DNA from: Cyanobacteriota bacterium
GTDB lineage: Bacteria; Cyanobacteriota; Cyanobacteriia; PCC-6307; Cyanobiaceae
Reading direction: 5' to 3'
Length of the DNA: 50,757 nucleotides
Assembly: GCA_026389285.1 (NCBI GenBank)
Contig: JAPLID010000112.1
Coordinates: forward strand, 1,645 to 52,401
The translations under genes and the position numbers were made by a program. This document shows positions 42,401 through 45,484 of this stretch, one piece after another. The first letter of the stretch is position 1. Each line of letters opens with the position of its first letter. The notes beneath the pieces are model-generated. The model had not been told where the DNA came from. It did no database searches and saw only the letters and a program-made list of their open reading frames with translations.

Positions 42401-45383
42401 GCTGGTTCATGCAAACGCCACAGACTCCCGTGTCACCGTCACGTCCCAACCGGTGGCATCACCGTCCTCAGACGATGCCCTGTTCTGGACCGGTACGGGC
42501 CTGGCCCTTGCTGCCTCCATGAACGGAGCGCGGCTGGTCACTCTCCAGGCGCAGGCAAGCGAATCCCTGACCCGCGAGCAGATTTCACTTCTTCTCTATC
42601 GCGGCGATGCCCAGGGCCGGCCGCTGGCCCCTGACGGAGTCAGCCTGGCGGCCTCCGCCCAGGCTGCGGTGATCGCCCAGATCGGTTGCGTACCCGACGA
42701 TGCCGGCCGCACCCTCTTCGCCAGCGGCAGCACCAGCCTGCTGCTTCAAGCCGGGCAACAGCTGTGCGCCCTCCTCTCCCGCCGCAACGCCCCTCTCCAG
42801 ACTCTGGTTCCACTGGAGGTCAGCGCCGATGGCCAGGGCCTACGCCTGCAACTCGGACCTAACGAGAGTCCCGAGCTCGTGATCCAGGCGAGCCTTGCCT
42901 TGTCCGAAGTCGTTGATCTTCAGTTGGAGATCGCCGGCCGCATCGGCCTCAACGGCCTGCTCTTCCTCAATGACGGCGAACAGGTGACCATTGACCTGCT
43001 CTCCAGCTGCGGGCTCACCAACACGCTTGGCTTCGTCAAGGTTGACATCGACAGCAGCGACCCGGCCCAGCCACACCTCAGCGTCGCCGGTCAGCCCATC
43101 TCCAATGACGACGCCTTCCGCCAGGTTGTCGTCGACAATCTCGATCCCGGCCTGCGGGTGTCCCAAGGAGGCAACACCCGTTCCAGCCACCTCTGGACCG
43201 TGAGTTCGGGCACCGGTTTCTACAGCCCAGTGACGATCTCCGGCCTCGGAGAGGTCTACGCCCTCGGGAAGGCCATCAACCGCGACAAGGAGGTGCACCT
43301 CAAGGGGATCGGCGACGGCGCCTACGTCTTCGAGGATCTGTCAGCCGACCAGGGCGGCGACTTCGACTACAACGACGCTGTCGTCCGGCTGATACGCACG
43401 AACGCGACCGTGACCACCGGCGGTGATGTGGTGCTGGCCTCCGGCTCGGGCAGCTTTGAGCTTGCCGGTGCGACCAACGCCCTACTGGGTGATACCCAGG
43501 GACAGGTCGTACGCACCTCAGGGTTGCAGGCCAACCAGATTCAACTCACCGGGGGCGGCGACACGGTGCTGCGCCAGGGGCTTCAGCCCGACAGCATCTT
43601 CATGGGAGCGGGAGACGACGTGCTCGTGCTGGGTCGCCAGGGTGGCGGCGGCACGATGCGCCTGGGGGCCGATCGCGACCGGTTGATCATCGGCGCCGGC
43701 ACCCTCACCTCCAACGGCGGCTCCCCTGATCGCATCACCGACTTCGATCCTGCGGACGATCGGATCCTGGTGGTGGGTAACGCCGCTCTCACGTTGCTGG
43801 ACAGCCCCAGCGGCCTGGTTGTCCACCTTGATGGTCAGCCCGTCCTGATGCTGGAGGGCATCCACGACCGGCATCGGCTGGACGCGGCGATCAGTCTCGA
43901 GCGGCAATCTCCCGGGGATCGCATCGATCACATGGTTCAACGCGGCGTGCTCACCGTTGCCCTCCCAGCCGACCGGCCCGGCCTCAGCCAACGCAGTGCC
44001 GACGGCATCTGGAGCGGCTATGCCGTTGATCTTGTGCGGGCACTGGCCGAACAACTGGTCGGCAACCCCGGTCTGGTTCTCTTCGCCGAACCCGTTGGCG
44101 ACGCCGAACGGCTGACCTCTCTGCGCAACGGCCACATCGATCTGGCCCTGCTCGATGGCGACAGCCTCACAGCCGACCTCGCCGGGGATGGCGACCGCAG
44201 CTGGACCCTTCCGGCCGCCGGTCCCTCCGGACCCCTCACCTTCCTGCTCCCCGAGAACCAGACCCGCTGCCGGCAGACCATCGATCGCCTGCTGCAGACG
44301 CCCCTGCAGGCCCTGCGACTGGGGCTCAATTCATCCAATCTTCCCAGTGCCGACGCCCCGGAGTTGACGACCGCAGTGCGCCGTTTCCTCGACCTCACCG
44401 CTTCCGCCTCCAGCTCTACCCCCGACTCCGCCCCCAGCTCCGACGCCGGCGCCGGCCTACCTCTGCAGCAGGGCTTCGTGCGGCAGGTGCTCAACCGCCT
44501 TGGCAATGACTCCCAGCTCTGGCAACGCTTCTTCGGTGCTGAGACCCCCGCCATCAGCACCCTGGATCCTGCCGCCGCTCCCCTCGATCTACCCCTGGAG
44601 GGCCCTCCACTGCAGCCGCCAGCGCATACCCCACGGCAGGACGACGCCCTGGCGACCCTGCTTAACCGCGGTGAGCTGCGGCTCGCCGTCGCCGTTGACC
44701 GCAGCGGCCAGCCCCACCTCAGCGCTCCGCAGCAGCGCCAGCTGCAGCAACTGGCGGCCCTCCTTGGCAGCGAGGCCAGCCCCCTGCCCATGCGGTTCGT
44801 GCCGATGTACTCCGCGAGTGAAGGCCTGGGCCTCCTGGTGACCGGTGCCGTGGATCTGCTGGTGCCCGACGCCTTCAGCACCCTCTGGCTCGATGGCGTC
44901 GTCGGCGTCGACAGCGTCGCCGGTGACGACGATGATCCGGCCGTGCTGCTCGTCACCCGTTCCAGCGGCATTCAAAGCGACGGCGACCTCGGCGGCAGTC
45001 GCCTGGGCCTCAGCGGCGGCCACCGGGTGGCGGCGGCCCTGGGCAAGCAGCTCAGCCAAGCCGGAGTGCAGGCCTCACTGCTGTCCTTCGCCAACAGCGA
45101 GGAGGCGTTGCGTGCCCTACAACTAGGGCGCCTCGAAGGGGTGGTGCTGCGACGCAGCGTCGTCAGCGACGCCCAGCACCAGCTCGAGAACATCGGCATC
45201 GACACCCAGCTTCTGCTTGACCCCTTGTATGCCGGCAGCAGCCAGTTGCTGGTGGCCGCTGACCAGTCGCCCCTGCGCGACACGCTCCAAGCCGTCACGA
45301 TTGTGCTCAGCCGCGCCCGCGCCCTTGGGCTGCAGCGCAGCCCCGGCACTGCAACAGGTCTTCTCTCCCGACGGCAACCGTGA
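18381..45383 (+). CDS. Giant surface adhesin, main part (repeats, lectin cassette, RTX/DUF4114, solute-binding-like tail)
   Basis: This is the same frame as the DUF4347 part; TTG at 18381 is only the first nominal start after the TAA. Together they span 11,643 codons, roughly a 1.1-MDa product, comparable in size to the SwmB surface protein of swimming marine Synechococcus. In order by position: ~100-residue Gly/Ala/Ser/Thr beta-repeats to ~24400 (LAGGGAGSTNTIT type); long beta-rich stretches without clear family; LamG-like domain 34870-35390; bulb-lectin-like 35977-36290; Asp-box propeller-like 37130-38110; more repeats; RTX-like 42005-42180; DUF4114-like end 42960-43400 (FEDLSADQGGDFDYNDAVV); RTX-like 43440-43760; two family-3 solute-binding-like domains 43920-45383. 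It is expected to be exported and cell-surface bound. The C terminus is probably frameshifted. Confidence 0.85.
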   Translation: MSVTASRLSSSFGGAFVGAGTGNTIDRPLWAVIGDPDASTPDSGVVRTTSTTIKAERGTQSRIIADAAGAALTWVSAGTGSKSIGASFAGGFAFNELKGGITAGIYNIAEYSSSGATAITATGRKADPYLLADGSIASFAGGFAVSVDLGSAEGQAMAAGGALGLAVSKNTISDAVTAKIANLRLADSGTLKLGSLAIEAKDERQLNTQATGDSLTVSRTGGTAVAVGVGAASSRNTMEAAVNAAVELGSDQVLDVADDLTVEAQSLAQIEAFALAVALSFADGSSGVALAGGGAGSTNTITAPVTARVKAGTVKGGTNKAAQTTIKAASGETNAQGAVTNSRELVARLGAGSLAVARGRSATSFGASIGAVDVDNTLEGAVTAELQADSVDLPGALNLSSISADKVDTTVAAASMAVGVSESNTSGVAIALSGAGAGAHNTLAAASSATVVRFSDELSDATGALTVGGALNLTSTSTGSIEANVGSGSLAVSYAGNDNASLSLAPAVGVAVATNTLKGDGNAALKGFGSVTVGGDLSLSSTSTRTIDSTSVAVAIGVAIGSKFSLGLAGGGANALNTITGGSQALLWADTIQADPGTISLAGTSSDTITAQVQAIAGAGQGSATGSGGAVSIGASVARNRLGVSSDGPAASGDGLTIGASVRGHDGQAGVKSLVAQSLTLKADQTSTIDATVGATSAAIAWTGKGSVGVAASGAGSEATNTLKQSVTAEVLGAGEGATLTLGNGDLTLSANDISSLTTTAWGAALAVSVAPAAQFSAAPAVGLSLADNTLIRQQRAELAGFRRNGANPATGGISSTGAVAVTSDSSGTITAKSVAVAIGASAAKDLAVGLAGGGARSFNTILGTNQALVSDAQLGSPSSAIGAGLTVRAKDTATIGSEVDAIAASLVFPTGTFSNTAAAAIGVALSRNFIGELQGNSGESGGNPNPYKNPSKQQDGSTVQGNLLQAGIRGSDLRLKGDLILQATQGSSITAYVDSFAAAVGLAGGSAGTLSGSGAESSNRTLQTVLASQEQGAFSSRRQLEAANVKVQAEDVSGIESTAWGASLGANYADGLSLSGAVGVALARNLLNDHVESRLRGISSGDQTLNSLTVSAGKPPAATGQPSIKATSAAVSLAVAWGQKGSLSLAGGGGDAVNTVLGDVLAGVDDSELRTAADLSIATTHDQRLTAGVGAGVGSGSFAPSGGSLAVGSVKTQNLIGVDSMNGAELLAKIGSSVTNSRLSSGGDLSLTSSSTAAYDALAVPVSVALTTGQIGVAFSGAFNESRIANAISSSTSGSTLVAGRDLIITASGDSQVTGAKTDGGALSATFNTSGVSLAVGAAQNNNVIDNTITVTISDGTSGGSSSAGRSALQAQRHLIAGAVDERSAMVNVQAIPVAAALGGALALAGGGAGIDSTVANTVTTTIQGAVDLSAGVSGVPNGDGTTSLVQFVQQSPQLAEQGGIQQTDLFSTGPLRIGDTLTLTITQGTTPLPVSCTFTSLDPETQMQQLAAAINAVASAPFGINARVFSAGQGAEVRYGVELSGAAGVGFTVDGLMLSGAAPTSGTLLLASGSLKPQVAADQKTAQAGTTEGNSLDGQIVAVSVAAAVTGGIAVGAAVVKNTMSTQNSLTLGATSNQTQPLAYPSLRSSADLKLLSQGRNRINRTEAISVTGAGGATFAVAAVVNTADAVVDGSTRTLVNGGSLRADQGQLQVQATAENTLESSAYGGQGTGSGTASVGFGYFQARSTLGRSGGDPELEARLGDGVIGRAGSINLSSTSQDTIHADSVSAGLGVGGVFALTVAGARSEANTHQSVRAAIGDNADLLASQSFSINASADQSNRDGDQGQIDSRAEGIAIAVGLTFGVAGGGAGTDNTIASEGQIMVGKNARLVSPQLNLTTSNRLSKNKFGSTKFEQFEFDYDANTRSVAGSWVGAAINPSSTQIGTDSETFGSSIRIDDGALLRATGSTATPGRLNLSSNNDIFATDLNLLDAVSGFGITYGDSELTNRAKASIDAGKNSRVLNESGDVMLSSSGNATISSSSSAFSGLFGEGWALAKAVNKPTQSISLDGAQIEGNNIQLWSGLSATGVPNILRTVADGRNSVLLMGAALADATAETADINSITIKANSDLLARGNVDLRAQEKFGTRGPDQRSSAEANVSVALAIPITGRTTITDTTTNTISIDKDAQITAGLQHDLKLWTLPYGADLDKQSSYLGVKLPNVLVAGQRLNDEQMLALGLDPRTPYVYEILDSPAGTDNAFANLVGVVLPERLWQNTPPQLSYLNLGSNLNEQYRQLQDLSVSYQGDPAQQALYNSQAQDVLAQANRLGLLDQETGTINESLNALAMILPALRSAPGSIFLNAPGGDTITVNGQAFSTTSAIPSNLLAFAEANIAVNNVLPIVMVGTDMLIDDSRVSKTVDGTYTVFDPGKIYVNDKPTSAKAAAPANTASQITIIQAPDKSLTYKGQQAPVPADLYITGSVVNANGGVSITNTKDSIVISGEVRGNPVNISSAGDFTLNSKTWQHIGKDPTQYLDYQTLYFNQARNQEGQPVLVQQATLKPAIEEPTAAILSRGNISINALYLNINGLIQSGTPDLKLDVAKDFNPAVSQSIVGQAGAGIAGIAFASSNGTAVPLTGMAMLSDHTIHLDDINVTGGSVQLTGQILSTGNGRVVALNGQPSLTINNDSDWNLALGAVNLGPVSGKISITDTPRLNLVPSEVRLSSSQPNSNTFKFSNPTGLSNGIKVRPVYDDGIINNNGDYESTTASPVGGVSRDLIYKVKLLSQDGSGTFIQLLDDQERLVVLSSWDQNRNFSLSPISDVTRTLYAFNAASATNPQPSITIKHQLFDSAEAGKTNDPYMDDPSKPTETTTPSPTENEGGSLYLTPYNPLAGLAYSWALGQSKTETTVKTWEQQTFNLIGWDWTFGKDPTEPPLSVQTTFTDQQPLLQGQALLPAVPTGWQANSGYSVVYNNRDLEDPKITVDNWTTGGGWLRKKTYHTQTTTIQGGKDIYTNILKADYPIAVGFLDRDPAGAGQLRINSGGGILLQNGADASGGIDLSSSSGDITVRNLLNGGNTPLQLLAAQGSIDLQLGANTAATPNLTLSAQAGGDLTVAMIANQGSTAALRPLAPANGAAALKAGGTLAISSAGELDLSDQLNLAADQALLKANRIELDLGAGSLGTSAEPLRIDTGDNLTSGSGLALRLASAGPGEEKSAAALREIRGSLTLVAPSSFLSNHAVEVDGDLQLTVDQGALLDASQSLSTVVDEVSLKLLDDTYKFTGEAAILAARDELRRQDSANYTDYWFTYRNARQAEGGQWIADPEPPSPFQFTAAQRAELALSPDQGGRGMNDQQIDSYQAQINEVQIATGAGIYDPNYSYQRPIDQQIAYEQQRVVSHNLYYHPLDQAVYQNLFPLQAEVAGAPAATTRLSASSQSAAIAANNLTIVAKGSVGSSGAIERILVPGGDYNQLSDADAQLISNATIDDVVGRTYQVVRYIGTTPLDVSQGLPPLDDATLFTAYQPDFIAGDGPVYRYLGTAQSDQSLAEVNFNAKGPDQQPLWEVVAPDAVASISFNTTAVGVTLNPGVLVRDTRADLVNGSVVLVNSPALYGFYRYAGQPQRLDLLLSDFGLGAGAGLSPWSEMLEGTQQAPLTPQKPPASGIVLPGALITDPSRLSSVSIQLRQPLSLQLSGSLSASGSDIRLRSLDPLHLATITGEGVVGITAAEISQSDGEGLSSRQGSLQLRSTTGAIGHNDRPLLVQLGGVASLNLSSTTDATIHSLGDLPLGSVAAKGNLTLSSDGSLFDGGRLSSEVAPAIANLQANSVRLDVGAQIGTAVSPLLVAATTGLEANSGLAAGANGLMALRAVGTAVPLQVLNAGGGAAQLWLSGVGFSAAASGTDPLVQAGELVLDGLTGFGEEGDPIHTRVHALAGAVGRDGLYIANEGDLAITLAADRSGSHYYPGLSLVQGGSISSDASISLEGLLQNAARTLSLQAANQLQLRQQAQLKLVDTASATLRAIGGQLSSEAGSTINVDLGGLKLAGNGVVLQGSLDTTGQLALNGGSASLSLLPYLSAGQQQELGDAGVDPATLSSNLILAGTITSSATGGFSLQNDRLLALLGAIETTAAGAPLLLETSSSDGLLFLGNSLASGGSLSLQALNGPLYTGIPSPIFTTGVGALRIEAASATLNGPITAGDGDVNLQISGQLTLAGATSSQGAVTAQAAAIDMTASGGIVSLDDVSLAATATGPGSGLALAGLLVAGSSIAPAALAATPRRRPSTRVTLDGQAAIESTDQTLQRGDIQLDPASKAVLQLSSASSAVIGGYSDGTNDTVVAGAWLAAPELSISSVDRPTLLHDLIARDRLKIHSDTELNLRPIAVLNLGSPNPSDSAATTPEASLELTAPSISLTHDVADLVIEAETSAPQQVLTGNLREPLTLAFTVTTPGGQSAAFSATVVAGQRNSLDELLVAINDGLATAASAAGLPLTSIPSLGLRGAYLRFQLGLFGDQPEQLAFGLKGALSSGLEQLGFIASSANRQGVIPATVLSHALATSINAGSAAQPYDHLDWGGGVRADAASEQTSLGGTLHLAANASTAITAAVDVPVLKFTADQAAKLPENPDIFADAHPTGRTRELEIDSTGSFTLTSLVNTSSAPQLELVRYRSIEGSLTLEIGALPDQRQLSSSKPIELQAATDLSIKRDAAVADGPVALELPALQATAGGHLLLGDGLQLQLKPNGSPSPVKGLTLNGASVTISGSITSSSAITTTVTASAGDVNLQPGSVSRSVGFNLTGLRGDQTFTASDHLLQAMALGSTGGNSDSDSAPSISLQAGTGLISSAAITAASLQMATTSGLLRTDPQLYTNAAGDLVDPLGYRVDNQGVFVDESGGPLSPDQAPIYAGPPAAVLSGGAIQAPDLRLDAGSGTLLLQNSITPAGVSSTTLMASAFRAADHGFALAGAVPANGTVVRFYGVQAGALSNLEDGGTYWVVRSASAPGLLQLARSASDAASGQVIALSLAANLVGAAAVGQLLQAPQSQGSQAALRGGSIGLTQSATLQASNLTLTSAGAIDLLGEAWLLADRTTLDYSTSADLHIGRSRSDLRRALLQTEVLTLISAGGLLLDGYLDLTGSNAATLAFQRELTISGELTAQADLQITTPGHLAIIGAGSIDSEGELTIKAESVQVAADATRAGWEKGTVITGVTPITTTDTVQSGSAMQDLHLTFDAGAVAHLQVNIPTNTLQLVGLNGEPLRHGLQDATPLYYQSSGLANGAAGGAGLINTSPSTTDPSLGTRYDVLVLDATTFQLRRQNAIVPLTAAPFLNGDALDGLVVSSREVSSTTTETRQIGTTAVVTGYSWYTYGLNLLQDAFYSPTSQKIVEAFTPGIDFQINNVIWGSAGTPAADLPWNTYTPSQRQAVLDSLGYLPFYAIDVENVVKLASKDGQLSSTPVANPWFNDPQVLVVPSSGALAGKAIVGPAAAFSDPYSLVSRDPGATQGLAMKTSVATAGALTQALNGLTLEAWVYLDPTSSSNGVILSSQLSSVDGGSATTPSFNLEVANGHLALVNDAGSVLISPSTVIGKETLAKGQWLHLAAAVTPGLGGSKGTASLFINGVEDTPTANQVTLDSSAHFQKLSISPAAATASLSGSIREVKVWGQPRTSAQVVEDMTQPPYGDLTAIAYWFPLDGSAESGIPDRPAATLASGATYIDTKGINAPDAQGSWQEAVGDSIFNASVLYNQIGAALKSTSLTQTVQNPSDPTKTLSLQADVVSTNQNGPIYQVSYNSNGLESITLERNRTVQNAGSFSTNTPISLTGDQQRKPYWADNSTQSISSYDASNSQVYGIGSGLAPFLQGGTSTPVLAPPGQAYTLSLTAAGGLALYGPDGTILWQATDASGKPVQGGVQALMQPDGNFVLYRTMQPLDANGQSNAAIWSTGTYAASGAFVKLTSQGGLQILNASSQVVKTLYTAQQSALVLGSGATLLPNKGLFSELLNKGYPVGLPTSTLSTAPTTLSNWQTANVSYPSTGPQIVINSGNAPVKMLADYGAVLASTWENTQADGLTTHLDPSLNGSRLSFTFNRLDRWDSNSEIRLYYVPAGTTTPVLIFAKALPSANAMGVNLAHSGFEVAGNKGFIDLIPRPFFGDLYGDPNSSDNANEQSFDVQVTLGAGIPAGNLVIASGPSIRADLYPQFAVNNIALALPSQPASLQASSSADIKLDYISSTASLTGGTLSGGYIKEVGSIASSNPVDGDWAATPSPAWQYVQGQSPSASVFADVGSTRYQAVLGGNYLWLSSSTDGGLNWGGWIILPAGMTSSSPPALASINGTLYLAYVGQDIDKKINITKYNSTSNSWGNLYQIPNQGAKTICMLAEGSNLAVYYQGLNDQIYRTSTSNPDSSSSWQLNLVQYNNGTANQTSSGQLAVASLDGTTYLGYQGGTSSTISNTIYLTKSNQQATSSSWEITNGVPQPNTSNHAGVALARNQSNLVIGYADQDATGSVIFSLNQSSNGGSTWNPFATLKSVSGTSLVSPSGATTFSLLGLAGSAESRLLTSTITNNNALNIWNAAFDSPKDVDLTVSTGNGTGYNFFSMPSYGSSFFATPQYNQTTTWPVWGPSRTLQEIWNSYNYNWQSIPFENTDQRQNLSFSATSRPEAITTLEPVYQQYDITTTRTIAQLDPNQTLRPVYVSETRNNGVQVQTQSVDIRGAAVRFDSLRGRSVNVSTGSRSQFAGNLTASAEGKVTISSDGSLGFSATQAPAPVDPSTPISTIAAAEIQLNAANGLTLGSGLLLAGNGDQPNRSIVLAAGSSSLQSEALIAPTTQLSLSGTDLSLPLGGTRPLQAQSINLDFGSLLNLQASQANAMASPLLLELGNAPTGVENGIRLSQPDPTGSLRIQHLQTTLPVTVDDAGTLDLAGSISGTILDLEAENLLLSTATSLVASESLILNQQGDSLLSSNNLIVAAPSLVISSSGDLDLQVNTEDLKVSGARAVKIQNLSTNSSRLAVSGAGTQQFSVRSELVLDGLNTGSGDVTIDVASGDLWLGAVQQSSAGSLILTATNGQIGNLEQVPQERRQLGALWVYAAADINLDLQELQRLNATSQTGTIRFRVVGDPADLITVESLRAPSGDVNFDGGLAAISLSEPEQIQAVYLGLSTSQGLLINTQQPSTLKAKEKIVLALSDLQIDPNQLSLETTNLEGSVQIYFSQLALADALPTLPLFSTDQVLLSGAGGLRLTDKSFNDRQLQSPLDNLLFAAVPFSPSTLITETSINKITTQTLGFNIPVYWPYDRVHVTQLLEDDNGVPYVLRPATDNSAAPLPHTHYQPDDLRAPGFPYRYEALLAPQASIQSTTNNLVVQFRSDQKLLSLDNLNQATLWGISASEIDATTIQPILVPRNGISSKLHAIQTAGTPQATALLSFGEKSKASALQDSAIGSLKPTTQLYRLIEQPLTIIVGSAQPSLADAKVSTFIVNQSSPYPPSSPALLDSRGTSADLSLDLARVAPFASVGLDTPQMPSGVVSSSGGFRLALSSAPNPDDLLGLETKLNGVPLLLLATAEAASFSEQSTLELLLRRLGLAQPAVTAGLAWFDAPPGGSNPLTAPLAQAQKTLALQLACSLADTVGVPRLRLYELLASALAAQTSDPSPQQDWGALARDLLAGVTQATPAAAVQRLSQLPDLLATWMSQLQRVWRDLQASRGRFGSDADLLAASSALADAVVQRLPAHLTSLLNGRQSTAELLPDLDTWLSMGAPAPAAATNPQITLAPLGRSVLSGGQARFEVRLPDTAPSGGLSVNYRATGLQSTQGQVLIPEGKSSALVTLSLAAVPPGTIGSVGLQLIGAPNGYRISADQGAARLSVRPLDEVFVIGETTPDATPDAVVEGTVGDDLLTSSRSGTSFFTGAGRDRIVVRPPSDTPDQVLDFDPIQGDRLVLQRSDFPGVALRDLAIVQKRLMLGDRALAVLQGTAAISYPFLLDVSDIVELVDAPSPAAPLPVRPEPRTQLQSVSAGTLGLVHANATDSRVTVTSQPVASPSSDDALFWTGTGLALAASMNGARLVTLQAQASESLTREQISLLLYRGDAQGRPLAPDGVSLAASAQAAVIAQIGCVPDDAGRTLFASGSTSLLLQAGQQLCALLSRRNAPLQTLVPLEVSADGQGLRLQLGPNESPELVIQASLALSEVVDLQLEIAGRIGLNGLLFLNDGEQVTIDLLSSCGLTNTLGFVKVDIDSSDPAQPHLSVAGQPISNDDAFRQVVVDNLDPGLRVSQGGNTRSSHLWTVSSGTGFYSPVTISGLGEVYALGKAINRDKEVHLKGIGDGAYVFEDLSADQGGDFDYNDAVVRLIRTNATVTTGGDVVLASGSGSFELAGATNALLGDTQGQVVRTSGLQANQIQLTGGGDTVLRQGLQPDSIFMGAGDDVLVLGRQGGGGTMRLGADRDRLIIGAGTLTSNGGSPDRITDFDPADDRILVVGNAALTLLDSPSGLVVHLDGQPVLMLEGIHDRHRLDAAISLERQSPGDRIDHMVQRGVLTVALPADRPGLSQRSADGIWSGYAVDLVRALAEQLVGNPGLVLFAEPVGDAERLTSLRNGHIDLALLDGDSLTADLAGDGDRSWTLPAAGPSGPLTFLLPENQTRCRQTIDRLLQTPLQALRLGLNSSNLPSADAPELTTAVRRFLDLTASASSSTPDSAPSSDAGAGLPLQQGFVRQVLNRLGNDSQLWQRFFGAETPAISTLDPAAAPLDLPLEGPPLQPPAHTPRQDDALATLLNRGELRLAVAVDRSGQPHLSAPQQRQLQQLAALLGSEASPLPMRFVPMYSASEGLGLLVTGAVDLLVPDAFSTLWLDGVVGVDSVAGDDDDPAVLLVTRSSGIQSDGDLGGSRLGLSGGHRVAAALGKQLSQAGVQASLLSFANSEEALRALQLGRLEGVVLRRSVVSDAQHQLENIGIDTQLLLDPLYAGSSQLLVAADQSPLRDTLQAVTIVLSRARALGLQRSPGTATGLLSRRQP
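34870..35390 (+). other. LamG-like (concanavalin-fold) domain within giant adhesin
   Basis: The encoded segment reads GLTLEAWVYLDPTSSSNGVIL, then GQWLHLAAAVTP, GTASLFINGVED and GSIREVKVWGQPRT. This is the standard order of a Laminin-G-3 type domain (EaWV..., W.Hva..., ..lYiNG, i.dvriwn.ar). Such domains bind glycans or proteins. Confidence 0.8.
35977..36290 (+). other. Bulb-type (mannose-binding-like) lectin domain within giant adhesin
   Basis: The segment reads YTLSLTAAGGLALYGPDGT then ILWQATD and LMQPDGNFVLYR, followed by AIWSTGTYAASG. QPDGNFVLY at 36105-36131 fits the sugar-binding signature QxDxNxVxY exactly. A second site, LTSQGGLQILN, is degenerate. Local base composition drops toward AT at 36120-36370. 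Confidence 0.8.
37130..38110 (+). other. Asp-box beta-propeller-like segment within giant adhesin
   Basis: The segment has repeated blades with Asp-box-type turns: SSSTDGGLNWGGW at about 37262 and SSNGGSTWNPF at about 37900, plus ASINGTLYLAYVGQD and ASLDGTTYLGYQGG in corresponding blade positions. Such folds occur in sialidases and lectin-like propellers. No sialidase catalytic residues could be identified, so a binding role is more likely. Confidence 0.6.
43920..45383 (+). other. Two tandem family-3 solute-binding-protein-like domains at the C terminus of the giant adhesin
   Basis: The first domain (43920-44550) begins MVQRGVLTVALPADRP, continues DGIWSGYAVDLVRALAEQL and ERLTSLRNGHIDLALLDGD, and ends LRLGLNSSNLPSADAPEL and FVRQVLNRLGNDSQLWQRF, the order of AapJ-type amino-acid-binding proteins. 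The second (44647-45383) begins LLNRGELRLAVAVDRSG, continues LGLLVTGAVDLLVPDAF and GSRLGLSGGHRVAAALGKQL, and is more degenerate. Normally these are periplasmic partners of ABC importers. Confidence 0.75.
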
Positions 45384-45444
45384 CCGCAATGGAGTTCTCA
45401 GCTCCTCCCAGATTCAACGCCTGCTGCTCACGGCCCTCGACTGA
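45350..45444 (+). other. Alternative-frame C-terminal tail of the giant adhesin (EF-hand-like)
   Basis: If one C is removed from the CCCC run at about 45341-45344, the frame continues LQQVFSPDGNRDRNGVLSSSQ and IQRLLLTALD to a TGA ending at 45444. NRDRNGVLSSSQ fits a calcium-binding EF-hand loop (N-x-D-x-N-G-x-L...Q). The annotated frame instead ends in an unremarkable basic GLLSRRQP. This suggests a one-base frameshift or homopolymer error. Confidence 0.5.
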
Positions 45445-45484
45445 CGCGCATCACCCCGATCCCTTTCCACCCTGCGTCACCGCT

